Below are positions 1-5,556 of a stretch of 5,703 bases of DNA, piece after piece. The stretch covers positions 1 through 5,703 of the forward strand of contig JANMVT010000186.1 in NCBI GenBank assembly GCA_031392945.1. Reading direction: 5' to 3'. The DNA comes from JANYCG01 sp031392945. GTDB taxonomy: Bacteria; Pseudomonadota; Gammaproteobacteria; Burkholderiales; Burkholderiaceae_C. Both the position numbers and the translations under genes were made by a program. The notes under the pieces are model-generated. The model was given only the letters and a program-made list of their open reading frames with translations, searched no databases and was not told the DNA's origin. Positions within the stretch are counted from its first letter, which is position 1; the number at the start of each line of letters is the position of its first letter.

Positions 1-1
1 G

Positions 2-853
2 GTCCAGCCGCGTTATTCGGCCAGCCGGTTTTGGGCCACGTCGATCAGGCACCGCTGCACCTGGACTTCGGTGATCCCCTTTGCTGTCAAGGCCTTGTTG
101 CCGCTGGAGGTGCCACGCGACCACCATTACCGGATGTGGGGTAGCGCCGTGAGCGAGCCGCCCACCGACGCGCACTTTGGTATCAAGACCATGGGCTGGT
201 GGGGCATGACCGAGACCATCACGCATGGCATTGTGGGCAGCCCGCACCTGAGCAACCGCCCCTTGTCGATTGGCCGGCCAGCGCCCGAGTACGAGATCGC
301 CGTGGTGGATGACGACTCGATTCCGGTGCGAGAGGCGAGGGTGGTGCAGGCAGGCGGCAGCGGCCATTTGCTGATTCGCGGCGTGCGCGGCCTGAGCCTG
401 TTTCAGGAGTACCTGGGCAACGCGCGCGCGACGGCTGAAAGTTTTGATGCCGACGGCTGGTTCAAAACCGGCGACCGCATCAACGTGCTGGACGATGGCA
501 GTTTGCAGTTTGGCGACCGCGACAAAGACATGCTGAAAGTTGGCGGTGAAAACGTCGCCGCCTCGGAAATCGAACGCGTGGTGCTGCAGGTGCCTGGCGT
601 GTTTGAATGTGCTGTGGTGGCCAAAAAACACCCCATGCTGGACGAGGTGCCGGTGTTGTTTGTGCGGCCAGTGGCCGACGCGCCGCAAGCTTTGGCAGAC
701 GGTTTGAGCGAGCGTGTTTCGGCCGCCTGCAAAGCCCAACTGGCCGATTTCAAGCGCCCGGTCGAAATCCGTCTGGTCGATGACTTTCCGCGCTCCACGC
801 TTGAGAAAATCGCCAAGGCGCAATTGCGCCAGCAAATCGAAAGAGAGTTCTGA
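2..853 (+). CDS. AMP-forming acyl-CoA synthetase, CaiC-like (5' partial)
   Basis: C-terminal part of an ANL-superfamily adenylating enzyme, which activates a carboxylic acid with ATP and transfers it to CoA. The frame is open to the left edge, so the gene starts outside the window; the GTG at 71 is internal. About 283 residues are visible. Motifs in order: PRYSASRFW near the edge; the A5 motif WGMTE (about 202-216); WFKTGD (about 460-477); RDKDMLKVGGEN (about 519-554), the hinge and C-terminal-domain signature; and TLEKIAK near the end, whose first lysine (codon 806-808) fits the catalytic A10 lysine. The PRYSASRFW and TDAHFGIKT-GWWGMTET wording resembles crotonobetaine/carnitine-CoA ligases (CaiC) and related ATP-dependent ligases. 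The substrate cannot be read from the sequence. The stop overlaps the next gene's ATG (TGATG), implying co-transcription and coupling. Family very likely; exact substrate unknown. Confidence 0.9.
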   Translation, partial: VQPRYSASRFWATSIRHRCTWTSVIPFAVKALLPLEVPRDHHYRMWGSAVSEPPTDAHFGIKTMGWWGMTETITHGIVGSPHLSNRPLSIGRPAPEYEIAVVDDDSIPVREARVVQAGGSGHLLIRGVRGLSLFQEYLGNARATAESFDADGWFKTGDRINVLDDGSLQFGDRDKDMLKVGGENVAASEIERVVLQVPGVFECAVVAKKHPMLDEVPVLFVRPVADAPQALADGLSERVSAACKAQLADFKRPVEIRLVDDFPRSTLEKIAKAQLRQQIEREF

Positions 854-1341
854 TGCGCGCCCTGATGTACGACCGCTACGGCGATGAATCGGTATTGAAA
901 TTGCGTGAGGTAGAAGTGCCAGCACCCGGCGCAGGCCAGGCGCAAGTGAAGGTCACCTTTGCCAGCCTGAACCCGGTGGATTACAAGCTGCGCAACGGCA
1001 TGATGAAACTGCTGCGCAAACCCAGTTTGCCTGCAGGCATCGGCAAGGACTTTGCGGGGGTGGTCACGGCCATTGGAACGGGTGTGGTGGGGTTTTCTGT
1101 CGGCCAGCGTGTATTCGGCTCGGCCGACGCGATGAGCGGCGATGGCAGTTGTGCCGACGCCTTGGTGATCGCCACCGACCGATGCGGCCCTGCTTCAGGG
1201 CCTGACCGCCTGGGCGGCGAAGGGCGTGCTGCAACCGCGCGTGGCCCAACGCATCCCGCTTGAAAACGTGCCCCAGGCTTTGCGCCAGATGGAGGATGGC
1301 AAAGTGCACGGCAAAGTGGTGGGAATGTGGCGCCTGCGTGA
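853..1341 (+). pseudogene. MDR-family quinone oxidoreductase-like gene, internally deleted and frameshifted
   Basis: Remnant of a zinc-independent medium-chain dehydrogenase/reductase (NADPH:quinone reductase-like) gene. From 853 the frame encodes a good N-terminal GroES-like domain: MRALMYDRYG, ASLNPVDYKLRNG, GKDFAGVV, FSVGQRVFG and ALVIATDR, ending near residue 109 (about 1179). It then runs into unrelated sequence and stops at 1263. From about 1178 another frame (+1) encodes TDAALLQGLTAWAAKGVLQP, then IPLENVPQALRQMEDGKVHGKVV, the usual C-terminal end of this family. The family is normally about 320-330 residues; roughly 150-170 residues, including the GxxGxxG NAD(P)-binding fold, are absent at the junction. 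The C-terminal frame stays open to 1465, past the point where homology ends (about 1330), so the natural stop may also be lost. The end given here is approximate. A catalytically active product is very unlikely. Its start overlaps the preceding ligase by one base. Confidence 0.8.
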
Positions 1342-1371
1342 TTCAGGCGAGCTGATTTCTCAGCGCCTGAA
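1342..1371. terminator. Stem-loop between convergent genes
   Basis: Inverted repeat TTCAGGCG (1342-1349) with CGCCTGAA (1364-1371), extended by CTGA (1352-1355) with TCAG (1360-1363) after a two-base bulge, closing on a TTTC loop. The 12-base-pair stem covers the stop codon of the minus-strand Ivy-like gene (1360-1362) and lies just past the recognisable end of the plus-strand reductase remnant. This is where a bidirectional terminator would be expected. There is no clear T-run on either side, so intrinsic termination is uncertain; an RNA 3'-end-protecting hairpin is also possible. Confidence 0.45.
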
Positions 1372-1905
1372 CGATGCCTTCCACTGCCGGTCCAGTTCCG
1401 CCGCGGCGGCGGGCGGCGGCGCACCGACCAGGGTGAACTTGTCGTTGTTGTTGACCTTGGCGTAAACAAGGCCCTGTTTTTCGGCAAACATGAACAGCGA
1501 GTTGTGGTCATAACAATCGTGCGGTTTGCAAATGGTGGCCACGTTGAATTCGATGCCGTCCACCACCACTTTTTCATTCAGTGACGCCGGGCCTTCAAAA
1601 GTCGTCAGCCAGGCTTCCCGTTTGAGCGGGCCGGCGATCTTGCTGTAAATGGCCTTGAATCTGGGGTTGTAGAACACCACGGACGGGTCTTGCTCCTTGC
1701 CTGTACCAGCGGCATTGGCGCGCGGGCCGTCGCAGTAGCGGTATTTCGCCTTGGTGCGGGCCGCACTCAGGGCCTGGGCCAGTTTGGCGTCGGCCTCCAG
1801 CGTGATGTACTGGCCCTGCCTGTCGCCAAAGACGAAGAACATCATCTGCACGCCGCCTTTGACTTCGCTCATCAGCGCCACCTGATAGTTTGGCGGTGGA
1901 CGCAT
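1360..1905 (-). CDS. Ivy-like C-type lysozyme inhibitor family protein, no visible signal peptide
   Basis: 181-residue protein. Its C-terminal half (about residues 83-180) fits the Ivy (inhibitor of vertebrate lysozyme) family: AIYSKIAGPLKREAWL, a central strand region, then the signature CKPHDC at residues 126-131, and YAKV-LVGAPPP before the end. In characterised Ivy proteins the loop between these two cysteines carries the histidine that enters the lysozyme active site; here it would be H129. Known Ivy proteins are periplasmic and made with a signal peptide. Here residues 1-80 are charged, show no hydrophobic leader, and match nothing I recognise (YRYCDG at 55-60). The start is supported by a strong Shine-Dalgarno sequence, and the upstream frame has no leader before a stop at about 1950. 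The gene lies 25 bases after the MmgE/PrpD gene, probably in one operon. A poly-alanine stretch (166-169) comes from a GC-rich repeat. Domain call fairly sure; function in this cell uncertain. Confidence 0.75.
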   Translation of the reverse strand: MRPPPNYQVALMSEVKGGVQMMFFVFGDRQGQYITLEADAKLAQALSAARTKAKYRYCDGPRANAAGTGKEQDPSVVFYNPRFKAIYSKIAGPLKREAWLTTFEGPASLNEKVVVDGIEFNVATICKPHDCYDHNSLFMFAEKQGLVYAKVNNNDKFTLVGAPPPAAAAELDRQWKASFRR

Positions 1906-1910
1906 GAGGC

Positions 1911-1917
1911 ACCTCCT
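1911..1917 (-). promoter_or_regulatory. Strong Shine-Dalgarno site for the Ivy-like gene
   Basis: The minus strand reads AGGAGGT five bases before the ATG at 1905-1903, close to a perfect anti-16S match. It fixes the start at 1905 and argues against an upstream leader peptide. It sits inside the 25-base gap after the MmgE/PrpD stop (1931-1933). Confidence 0.8.
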
Positions 1918-1930
1918 GTAGGCGCCATTT

Positions 1931-3337
1931 TTATCGGCGGGCCAAGGCTGTCAACGTCCCGACACCGGGTGCCTGGCCCAGTTGCCAGGTGGCGGCGATC
2001 AGCGAGGCGGTTTTTTCAGCGCCCAGAACCGGGTCGCTCAAGCCGTGGAACTTGCCTTCGAGCATGGCGTCGGTCATCGGGTTTTCAAGAGAGCCAATCG
2101 CGTGTTCGACGAAGACGTGGATCTTGCGGCCGTCCTTCAGGATCGCGGTCACGTCGGCGCTGGCTTCGTCAATGCTGTCGTCCACGGTGGCGACAACCTT
2201 GCGGCGCAGGGCGACCATGTCGTCGCGGGTCACGATGGCGTCGTGGTATTCGTCCTCGGTGGCCTGGCCAAAAATCAGGCCCGCCGCGCAGCCGTGGTAG
2301 ACGCTGAACTTGGCTTGCAGGCCGTCCTGTGGCTCCTTTTTGCCGGTGAGTTCGAGCACCAGGGAATGCACGCGCAGCTCGATGCGCTCCACCTCGTCAG
2401 CCTTCACGCCCAGCACCCTGAGTTGTGAACATGCGTCAATCGACGGGTGGATCACGATGCCGCAGGCAAAGGGCTTGTAGCTGTTAAAGGAGATCTCGAA
2501 GCGCTGGCCCAGTTCGTGGGTGATCTCGTTCCAGTCGCACTTGGCGGAAATGGTCTGCACCATGCCGCGCGGCGCTTCAATGGCCTTGGGACTGGCGGTG
2601 AAACCCTTGCTGGCCAGCAGCGCCGACATCAAACCCGCGCGCGCTGCGCCGCCGGGGTGGAACGGTTTGGTCATGCTGCCAAACTGCTCGCGCATGCCCA
2701 CGGGTTGCGAGGCGGCGATGCCCAGCGCCATTTGTGTCTGATGCACATCCAGGCCCAGCAGCCGGGCGCAGGCCGCCGCTGCGCCCAGCGTGCCGGTCGA
2801 GCCGGTGATATGCCAGCCCCGGTCGTAATGGTCCGGATACATGGCGTTGCCGACGCGGCAGGACACGTCGATGCCGATAACCAGGGCGTCGATCACCTGG
2901 CGGCCGGTCATGGGGGCGGTCATTGAGGCGGTCATTGGGATTAGGCCAGCCATGCCTTCCGCCAGCGCCAGCACCGCAGACGCCACGGGTCCGGCCGGGT
3001 GGATGATGGTCTTGAGGTGGGTGTCGTCAAAGTCAAAGGTGTGCGAGGTGATGCCGTTGATCAGGGCGGCGCTGGCCATGTCCACTTTTTCACGGCGACC
3101 CAGCACGCTGGCCTGCGCGGCGGGTTGCAGCATCTGCACCGCCGCGAGTGCCGCGTCGGCCGCCTCGTGGCGGGACGCGCCGACGGCGCAACCCAGCCAG
3201 TTCAAAAATGTGCGGTGCGCTTCGTGGTCAACTGCGTCGCTCCAGCCGCGCGAGGGGTGCCTGGCGACGAATTCCGCCAGAATCTGCGTGATGGGAGGCG
3301 CATTGTGATCGGCGCTGACTTGGGTGTTGCGGGCCAT
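1931..3337 (-). CDS. MmgE/PrpD family protein (2-methylcitrate dehydratase-like)
   Basis: 468-residue protein of the MmgE/PrpD family, whose characterised members include 2-methylcitrate dehydratase (PrpD), cis-aconitate decarboxylase and iminodisuccinate epimerase. Length is typical. Family landmarks: FLNWLGCAVGASRH (44-57), HTFDFDDTH (99-107), HPAGPVASAVLALAEG (113-128), GWHITGSTGTLGAAAA (174-189), QFGSMTKPFHPGGAARAG (218-235), KPFACGIVIHPSIDA (288-302) and AKFSVYHGCAAGLI (342-355). It is cytoplasmic, with no signal peptide. The start is supported by AAGGA five bases upstream (3343-3347). No prpB/prpC partner is visible, so methylcitrate-cycle assignment is not supported; many such stand-alone genes in Burkholderiales sit beside Bug-type binding proteins and acyl-CoA enzymes, as here. 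Residues 135-143 carry a short repeat (MTASMTAPM). It is likely the first gene of an operon with the Ivy-like gene. Family sure; substrate unknown. Confidence 0.93.
   Translation of the reverse strand: MARNTQVSADHNAPPITQILAEFVARHPSRGWSDAVDHEAHRTFLNWLGCAVGASRHEAADAALAAVQMLQPAAQASVLGRREKVDMASAALINGITSHTFDFDDTHLKTIIHPAGPVASAVLALAEGMAGLIPMTASMTAPMTGRQVIDALVIGIDVSCRVGNAMYPDHYDRGWHITGSTGTLGAAAACARLLGLDVHQTQMALGIAASQPVGMREQFGSMTKPFHPGGAARAGLMSALLASKGFTASPKAIEAPRGMVQTISAKCDWNEITHELGQRFEISFNSYKPFACGIVIHPSIDACSQLRVLGVKADEVERIELRVHSLVLELTGKKEPQDGLQAKFSVYHGCAAGLIFGQATEDEYHDAIVTRDDMVALRRKVVATVDDSIDEASADVTAILKDGRKIHVFVEHAIGSLENPMTDAMLEGKFHGLSDPVLGAEKTASLIAATWQLGQAPGVGTLTALARR
2903..2938. repeat. 12-base tandem repeat inside the MmgE/PrpD gene
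   Basis: About three 12-base units, the last two nearly identical (GGCGGTCATTGA at 2915-2926 and GGCGGTCATTGG at 2927-2938) and the first (2903-2914) diverged. In the encoded protein they give in-frame four-residue repeats (MTAS, MTAP, MTGR; residues 135-146) between two conserved helices. The unit length is a multiple of three, so copy-number change would keep the frame. Confidence 0.75.
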
Positions 3338-3390
3338 GAAAATCCTTTTGATTTGCTTGTGAAACAGGTTGTGGGCTGATGCGGTGAATT

Positions 3391-3407
3391 GCTACTAAAA
3401 AAGTAGT
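3391..3407. repeat. Short palindrome with A/T loop upstream of the MmgE/PrpD gene
   Basis: CTACT (3392-3396), five A, AGTAG (3402-3406), plus a possible outer G-T pair. On the minus-strand transcript it would form a small hairpin with a U-rich loop, just after the proposed -10 and about 55 bases before the start codon. A similar element lies upstream of the arginase gene at 5526-5542. It could be an operator, a 5'-UTR hairpin or a dispersed intergenic repeat. Confidence 0.5.
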
Positions 3408-3413
3408 TAACTA

Positions 3414-3441
3414 TGTATATTCCACGAGGGCTACAGGCCAA
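3414..3441 (-). promoter_or_regulatory. Putative sigma-70 promoter of the MmgE/PrpD operon
   Basis: On the minus strand, TTGGCC (3441-3436) and TATACA (3419-3414) are separated by 16 bases; each matches four of six consensus positions. The 187-base gap 3338-3524 holds no gene, and this is its best promoter candidate, leaving a leader of about 70 bases. The match is moderate and found by eye only. Confidence 0.35.
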
Positions 3442-3478
3442 TTTGATTGAAAATATCGTGCTTTCACGGGTTTGAAGT

Positions 3479-3510
3479 GATAAAAGTCAACTCCCAAGTC
3501 AACTTTTATC
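3479..3510 (-). terminator. Stem-loop after the Bug-type binding-protein gene
   Basis: A perfect nine-base inverted repeat, GATAAAAGT (3479-3487) and ACTTTTATC (3502-3510), with a 14-base loop that can itself pair ACT with AGT. It begins 14 bases after the stop codon at 3525-3527. The stem is AT-rich and no separate T-run follows on the minus strand, so it would be a weak terminator. It also separates this transcription unit from the promoter of the next minus-strand gene. Confidence 0.4.
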
Positions 3511-3524
3511 CAGCGCCCAAAACC

Positions 3525-4514
3525 TCAGCTGTCCAGCTGGATATTGCGTTCCTTCGCCACCTTGGTCCAGCGCGCAATGTCGGCGACGATGAATTTGCCA
3601 AACTCCTCGGGGCTCATGGTCATGGGCTCGACCGCCTCCACAGACAGTTTCTCCCGGAAATCCGGCGCCGCGAGCACTTGCGCGAGTGTCTCGTTCAGAT
3701 GTTTGACCACCACGCCCGGCATGCCCGCAGGGCCCACCACGCCATACCACTGCATGGCGTCAAAGCCCTTGTAGCCCAACTCGATCAGCGTAGGCACATT
3801 CTTGAACTGCGGGTGGCGCGCCGTGCCCGTCACAGCCAGCGGACGCACTCGGCCCGACTTGATGTGAGGCACAGCGGCGGCCAGGCCGGGGAACATGGCC
3901 TGGGTCTGCCCGCCAATCAAATCCGTGAACGCGGGCGCAATGCCGCGATACGGGATGTGCACCATGAAGCTGCCGATCTGCAGCTTGAACAGCTCCATGG
4001 TCAGGTGTGTCAGCGAGCCCGGCCCGGCCGAGCCGTAGCTGACCTTGCCGGGGTTTTTCTTCAAGTACTCGACAAATTCCTTGACGCTGCTGACCGGCAG
4101 GCCGGCTGTGACGACCAGCACATTGGGCGTGCCGCCAATCATGCCGATGGGTGTGAAGTCTTTCACCGCGTCGTAGGGCAGCTTGCGTGTGGCCGGGCTG
4201 GTGCCGTGCGTTGCCACGTAGCCCTGCATCAGGGTGTAGCCGTCGGGCGCGGCGCGGGCCGTGGCCTGGGCTGCGATCACGCCGCCGCCGCCGCCCTGGT
4301 TGTCCACTATGAAAGCCTGGCCCAAAACGCGGCCCCAGCGCTCGGTCACCGTGCGGCCCACCATGTCGCTGCCGCCACCCGCAGCCACCGGCACGATGTA
4401 ACGAATGGGTTTGGCGGGAAAGGCCTGGTTTTGGGCCTGCGCACGGCTGAGCGACGGGGCGAGTGTTGGCGCCAGCAGGAGCGGGGTGGCTTGGAGCAGG
4501 GTGCGGCGTTGCAT
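3525..4514 (-). CDS. Bug-family (TctC-like) tripartite tricarboxylate transporter substrate-binding protein
   Basis: 329-residue periplasmic solute-binding protein. The signal peptide begins MQRRTLLQ, with a twin-arginine-like RRTLL pattern, then a hydrophobic leucine/alanine core, and probable cleavage after AQA (25-27). The mature part has typical Bug features: PIRYIVPVAAGGGSD (36-50), the glycine-rich loop after VDNQ (70-78), AAPDGYTL (88-95), YGSAGPGSLTHL (160-171), HIPYRGIAPA (186-195), KSGRVRPLAVTG (219-230) and PTLIELGY (241-248). Length is normal. The frame is open farther upstream to 4673, but that part overlaps arginase; the start at 4514 is chosen because the signal peptide begins there. 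Only 8 bases separate it from the arginase stop, and no strong Shine-Dalgarno is seen, so translation may be coupled. No TctA/TctB membrane genes are present, as is usual for the large Bug family in Burkholderiales. The ligand is unknown; the neighbour suggests a nitrogen compound or carboxylate only weakly. Confidence 0.93.
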   Translation of the reverse strand: MQRRTLLQATPLLLAPTLAPSLSRAQAQNQAFPAKPIRYIVPVAAGGGSDMVGRTVTERWGRVLGQAFIVDNQGGGGGVIAAQATARAAPDGYTLMQGYVATHGTSPATRKLPYDAVKDFTPIGMIGGTPNVLVVTAGLPVSSVKEFVEYLKKNPGKVSYGSAGPGSLTHLTMELFKLQIGSFMVHIPYRGIAPAFTDLIGGQTQAMFPGLAAAVPHIKSGRVRPLAVTGTARHPQFKNVPTLIELGYKGFDAMQWYGVVGPAGMPGVVVKHLNETLAQVLAAPDFREKLSVEAVEPMTMSPEEFGKFIVADIARWTKVAKERNIQLDS

Positions 4515-4522
4515 GGTGTGGT

Positions 4523-5461
4523 TCAGTCCCGCATCAAGGTGCTTTTGCCGAACAGGCTTTCCACCAGGTCGACGGCGAGATCCGCAGTGCGGTTGCGCAC
4601 ATCGTACGCCGGATTGAGTTCGACGATGTCGAGCGACGCCAGGCAACCGGTGTCGGCAATCATCTCCATGCACAGCTGGGCTTCGCGGTAGGTCGGGCCG
4701 CCGCGCACCGTGGTGCCCACACCCGGTGCGATGTCGGGGTCGAGAAAATCCACGTCCAGGCTGACATGCAGGTGCGTGTTGCCGTCCAGTTGCGCCAGCG
4801 CCTGGGTCATGGCGTGGCGCATGCCCATTTCGTCGATGTAGCGCATGTCAAAGACTTCGATTCCCATGTCGTGCACCAGCTTCTTTTCGCCGGCATCGAC
4901 GCTGCGGATGCCGATTTGCCGCAGGTCTTTGGGGTTGAGTGCGGGCCGCACAGCGCTGTGGCCGCCAATTTTGACCAGCGCCTGCGGGCCCTGGCCACAC
5001 AGGCAGGCGACCGGCATGCCGTGGATGTTGCCGCTGGGCGTGAGTGTGGCTGTGTTGAAGTCAGCGTGGGCGTCAAACCACAACACACGCATGGCTTTGC
5101 CGAGCTCGCGGCAATGGCGCGACACGGCGCTGATCGACCCGATGGCCAGGCAGTGGTCGCCGCCGAGCAGGACCGGCAGGTGTCCCGCGTGCAGCTTGGC
5201 GTAAACCATTTCGTGCACCAACTGGTTCCACAGCGCCACTTCATCCAGATGCCTGAAACCATTGACTGCAGGTGCCCAGGGGTTGGCCGGGCCCTGCAGG
5301 TTGCCGCAGTCCTGCACGTCCAGACCCAGACGCGCCAGCGCGTCAATCAGACCCGCCACACGCAGCGCCTCGGGGCCCATGCTCGCGCCGCGTGTGCCCG
5401 CGCCGATGTCAGTGGGCGCGCCAATCACGCTGGCGGTCTGGAATCGCGTGGTGTGGGTCAT
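4523..5461 (-). CDS. rocF: Arginase
   Basis: 312-residue cytoplasmic manganese enzyme that hydrolyses L-arginine to L-ornithine and urea. All expected metal ligands are visible: H103 in GGDH, D130/H132/D134 in DAHAD, and D236/D238 in SLDVDFLDP. Substrate-side residues also match arginase rather than agmatinase: N136 (DFN), S143 and H147 in SGNIHGMP, and E281 in ELNP, corresponding to N130, S137, H141 and E277 of rat arginase I. GAPTDIGAGTRGASMGP near the N terminus is typical, and the length is right. The ATG at 5461 fits the family start, though the preceding bases lack a good Shine-Dalgarno. It leads a tight two-gene unit with the Bug-type binding protein and has a promoter-like sequence upstream beside a probable insertion-sequence end. 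Nothing appears degraded. Assignment is confident. Confidence 0.95.
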   Translation of the reverse strand: MTHTTRFQTASVIGAPTDIGAGTRGASMGPEALRVAGLIDALARLGLDVQDCGNLQGPANPWAPAVNGFRHLDEVALWNQLVHEMVYAKLHAGHLPVLLGGDHCLAIGSISAVSRHCRELGKAMRVLWFDAHADFNTATLTPSGNIHGMPVACLCGQGPQALVKIGGHSAVRPALNPKDLRQIGIRSVDAGEKKLVHDMGIEVFDMRYIDEMGMRHAMTQALAQLDGNTHLHVSLDVDFLDPDIAPGVGTTVRGGPTYREAQLCMEMIADTGCLASLDIVELNPAYDVRNRTADLAVDLVESLFGKSTLMRD

Positions 5462-5525
5462 GGCAGGATTTTAAGGGTTTTGCAGGTCAAATAAAGGTTT
5501 TTCCCTTGTGGAAATTGTGTATGAA

Positions 5526-5542
5526 GCTATATAAAAAATAGC
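5526..5542. repeat. Short palindrome with A/T loop upstream of arginase
   Basis: GCTAT (5526-5530), ATAAAAA, ATAGC (5538-5542). It overlaps the proposed -10 of the arginase promoter and resembles the element at 3391-3407 in stem length and A-run loop. It lies in the AT-rich stretch 5462-5580, which otherwise holds no gene. Confidence 0.5.
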
Positions 5543-5556
5543 ATTTTAATTGGTAA
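5528..5556 (-). promoter_or_regulatory. Putative sigma-70 promoter of the arginase/Bug operon
   Basis: On the minus strand, TTACCA (5556-5551) and TATATA (5533-5528) are 17 bases apart, the optimal spacing, with four of six consensus positions each. It predicts a leader of about 60 bases before the ATG at 5461. The -35 falls at the possible end of the neighbouring insertion sequence. Found by eye only. Confidence 0.4.

Noticed and set aside
71..853. GTG at 71 as the start of the acyl-CoA synthetase
   Set aside because: The frame is open back to the window edge and the residues before 71 (PRYSASRFW and following) match the family, so the GTG is internal.
1226..1465. Separate small protein starting with GTG at 1226
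   Set aside because: Its first half is the C-terminal end of the broken MDR reductase and matching residues continue upstream of 1226, so it is part of the pseudogene.
4515..4673. Extended N terminus for the Bug-type protein
   Set aside because: These 53 codons overlap the arginase end in another frame and would bury the clear signal peptide beginning at 4514.
3447..4691. Long open frame of 414 codons on the plus strand
   Set aside because: It lies antisense to the Bug-type gene and arginase, has a histidine/arginine-rich composition typical of a shadow frame in GC-rich DNA, and shows no family motif.
4523..5461. Agmatinase or formiminoglutamase instead of arginase
   Set aside because: SGNIHGMP and the DFN after DAHAD match arginase substrate-binding residues; the family relatives differ there.
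4463..5494. Open frame of 343 codons on the plus strand
   Set aside because: Antisense shadow of arginase; valine/histidine/alanine-rich with no recognisable domain.
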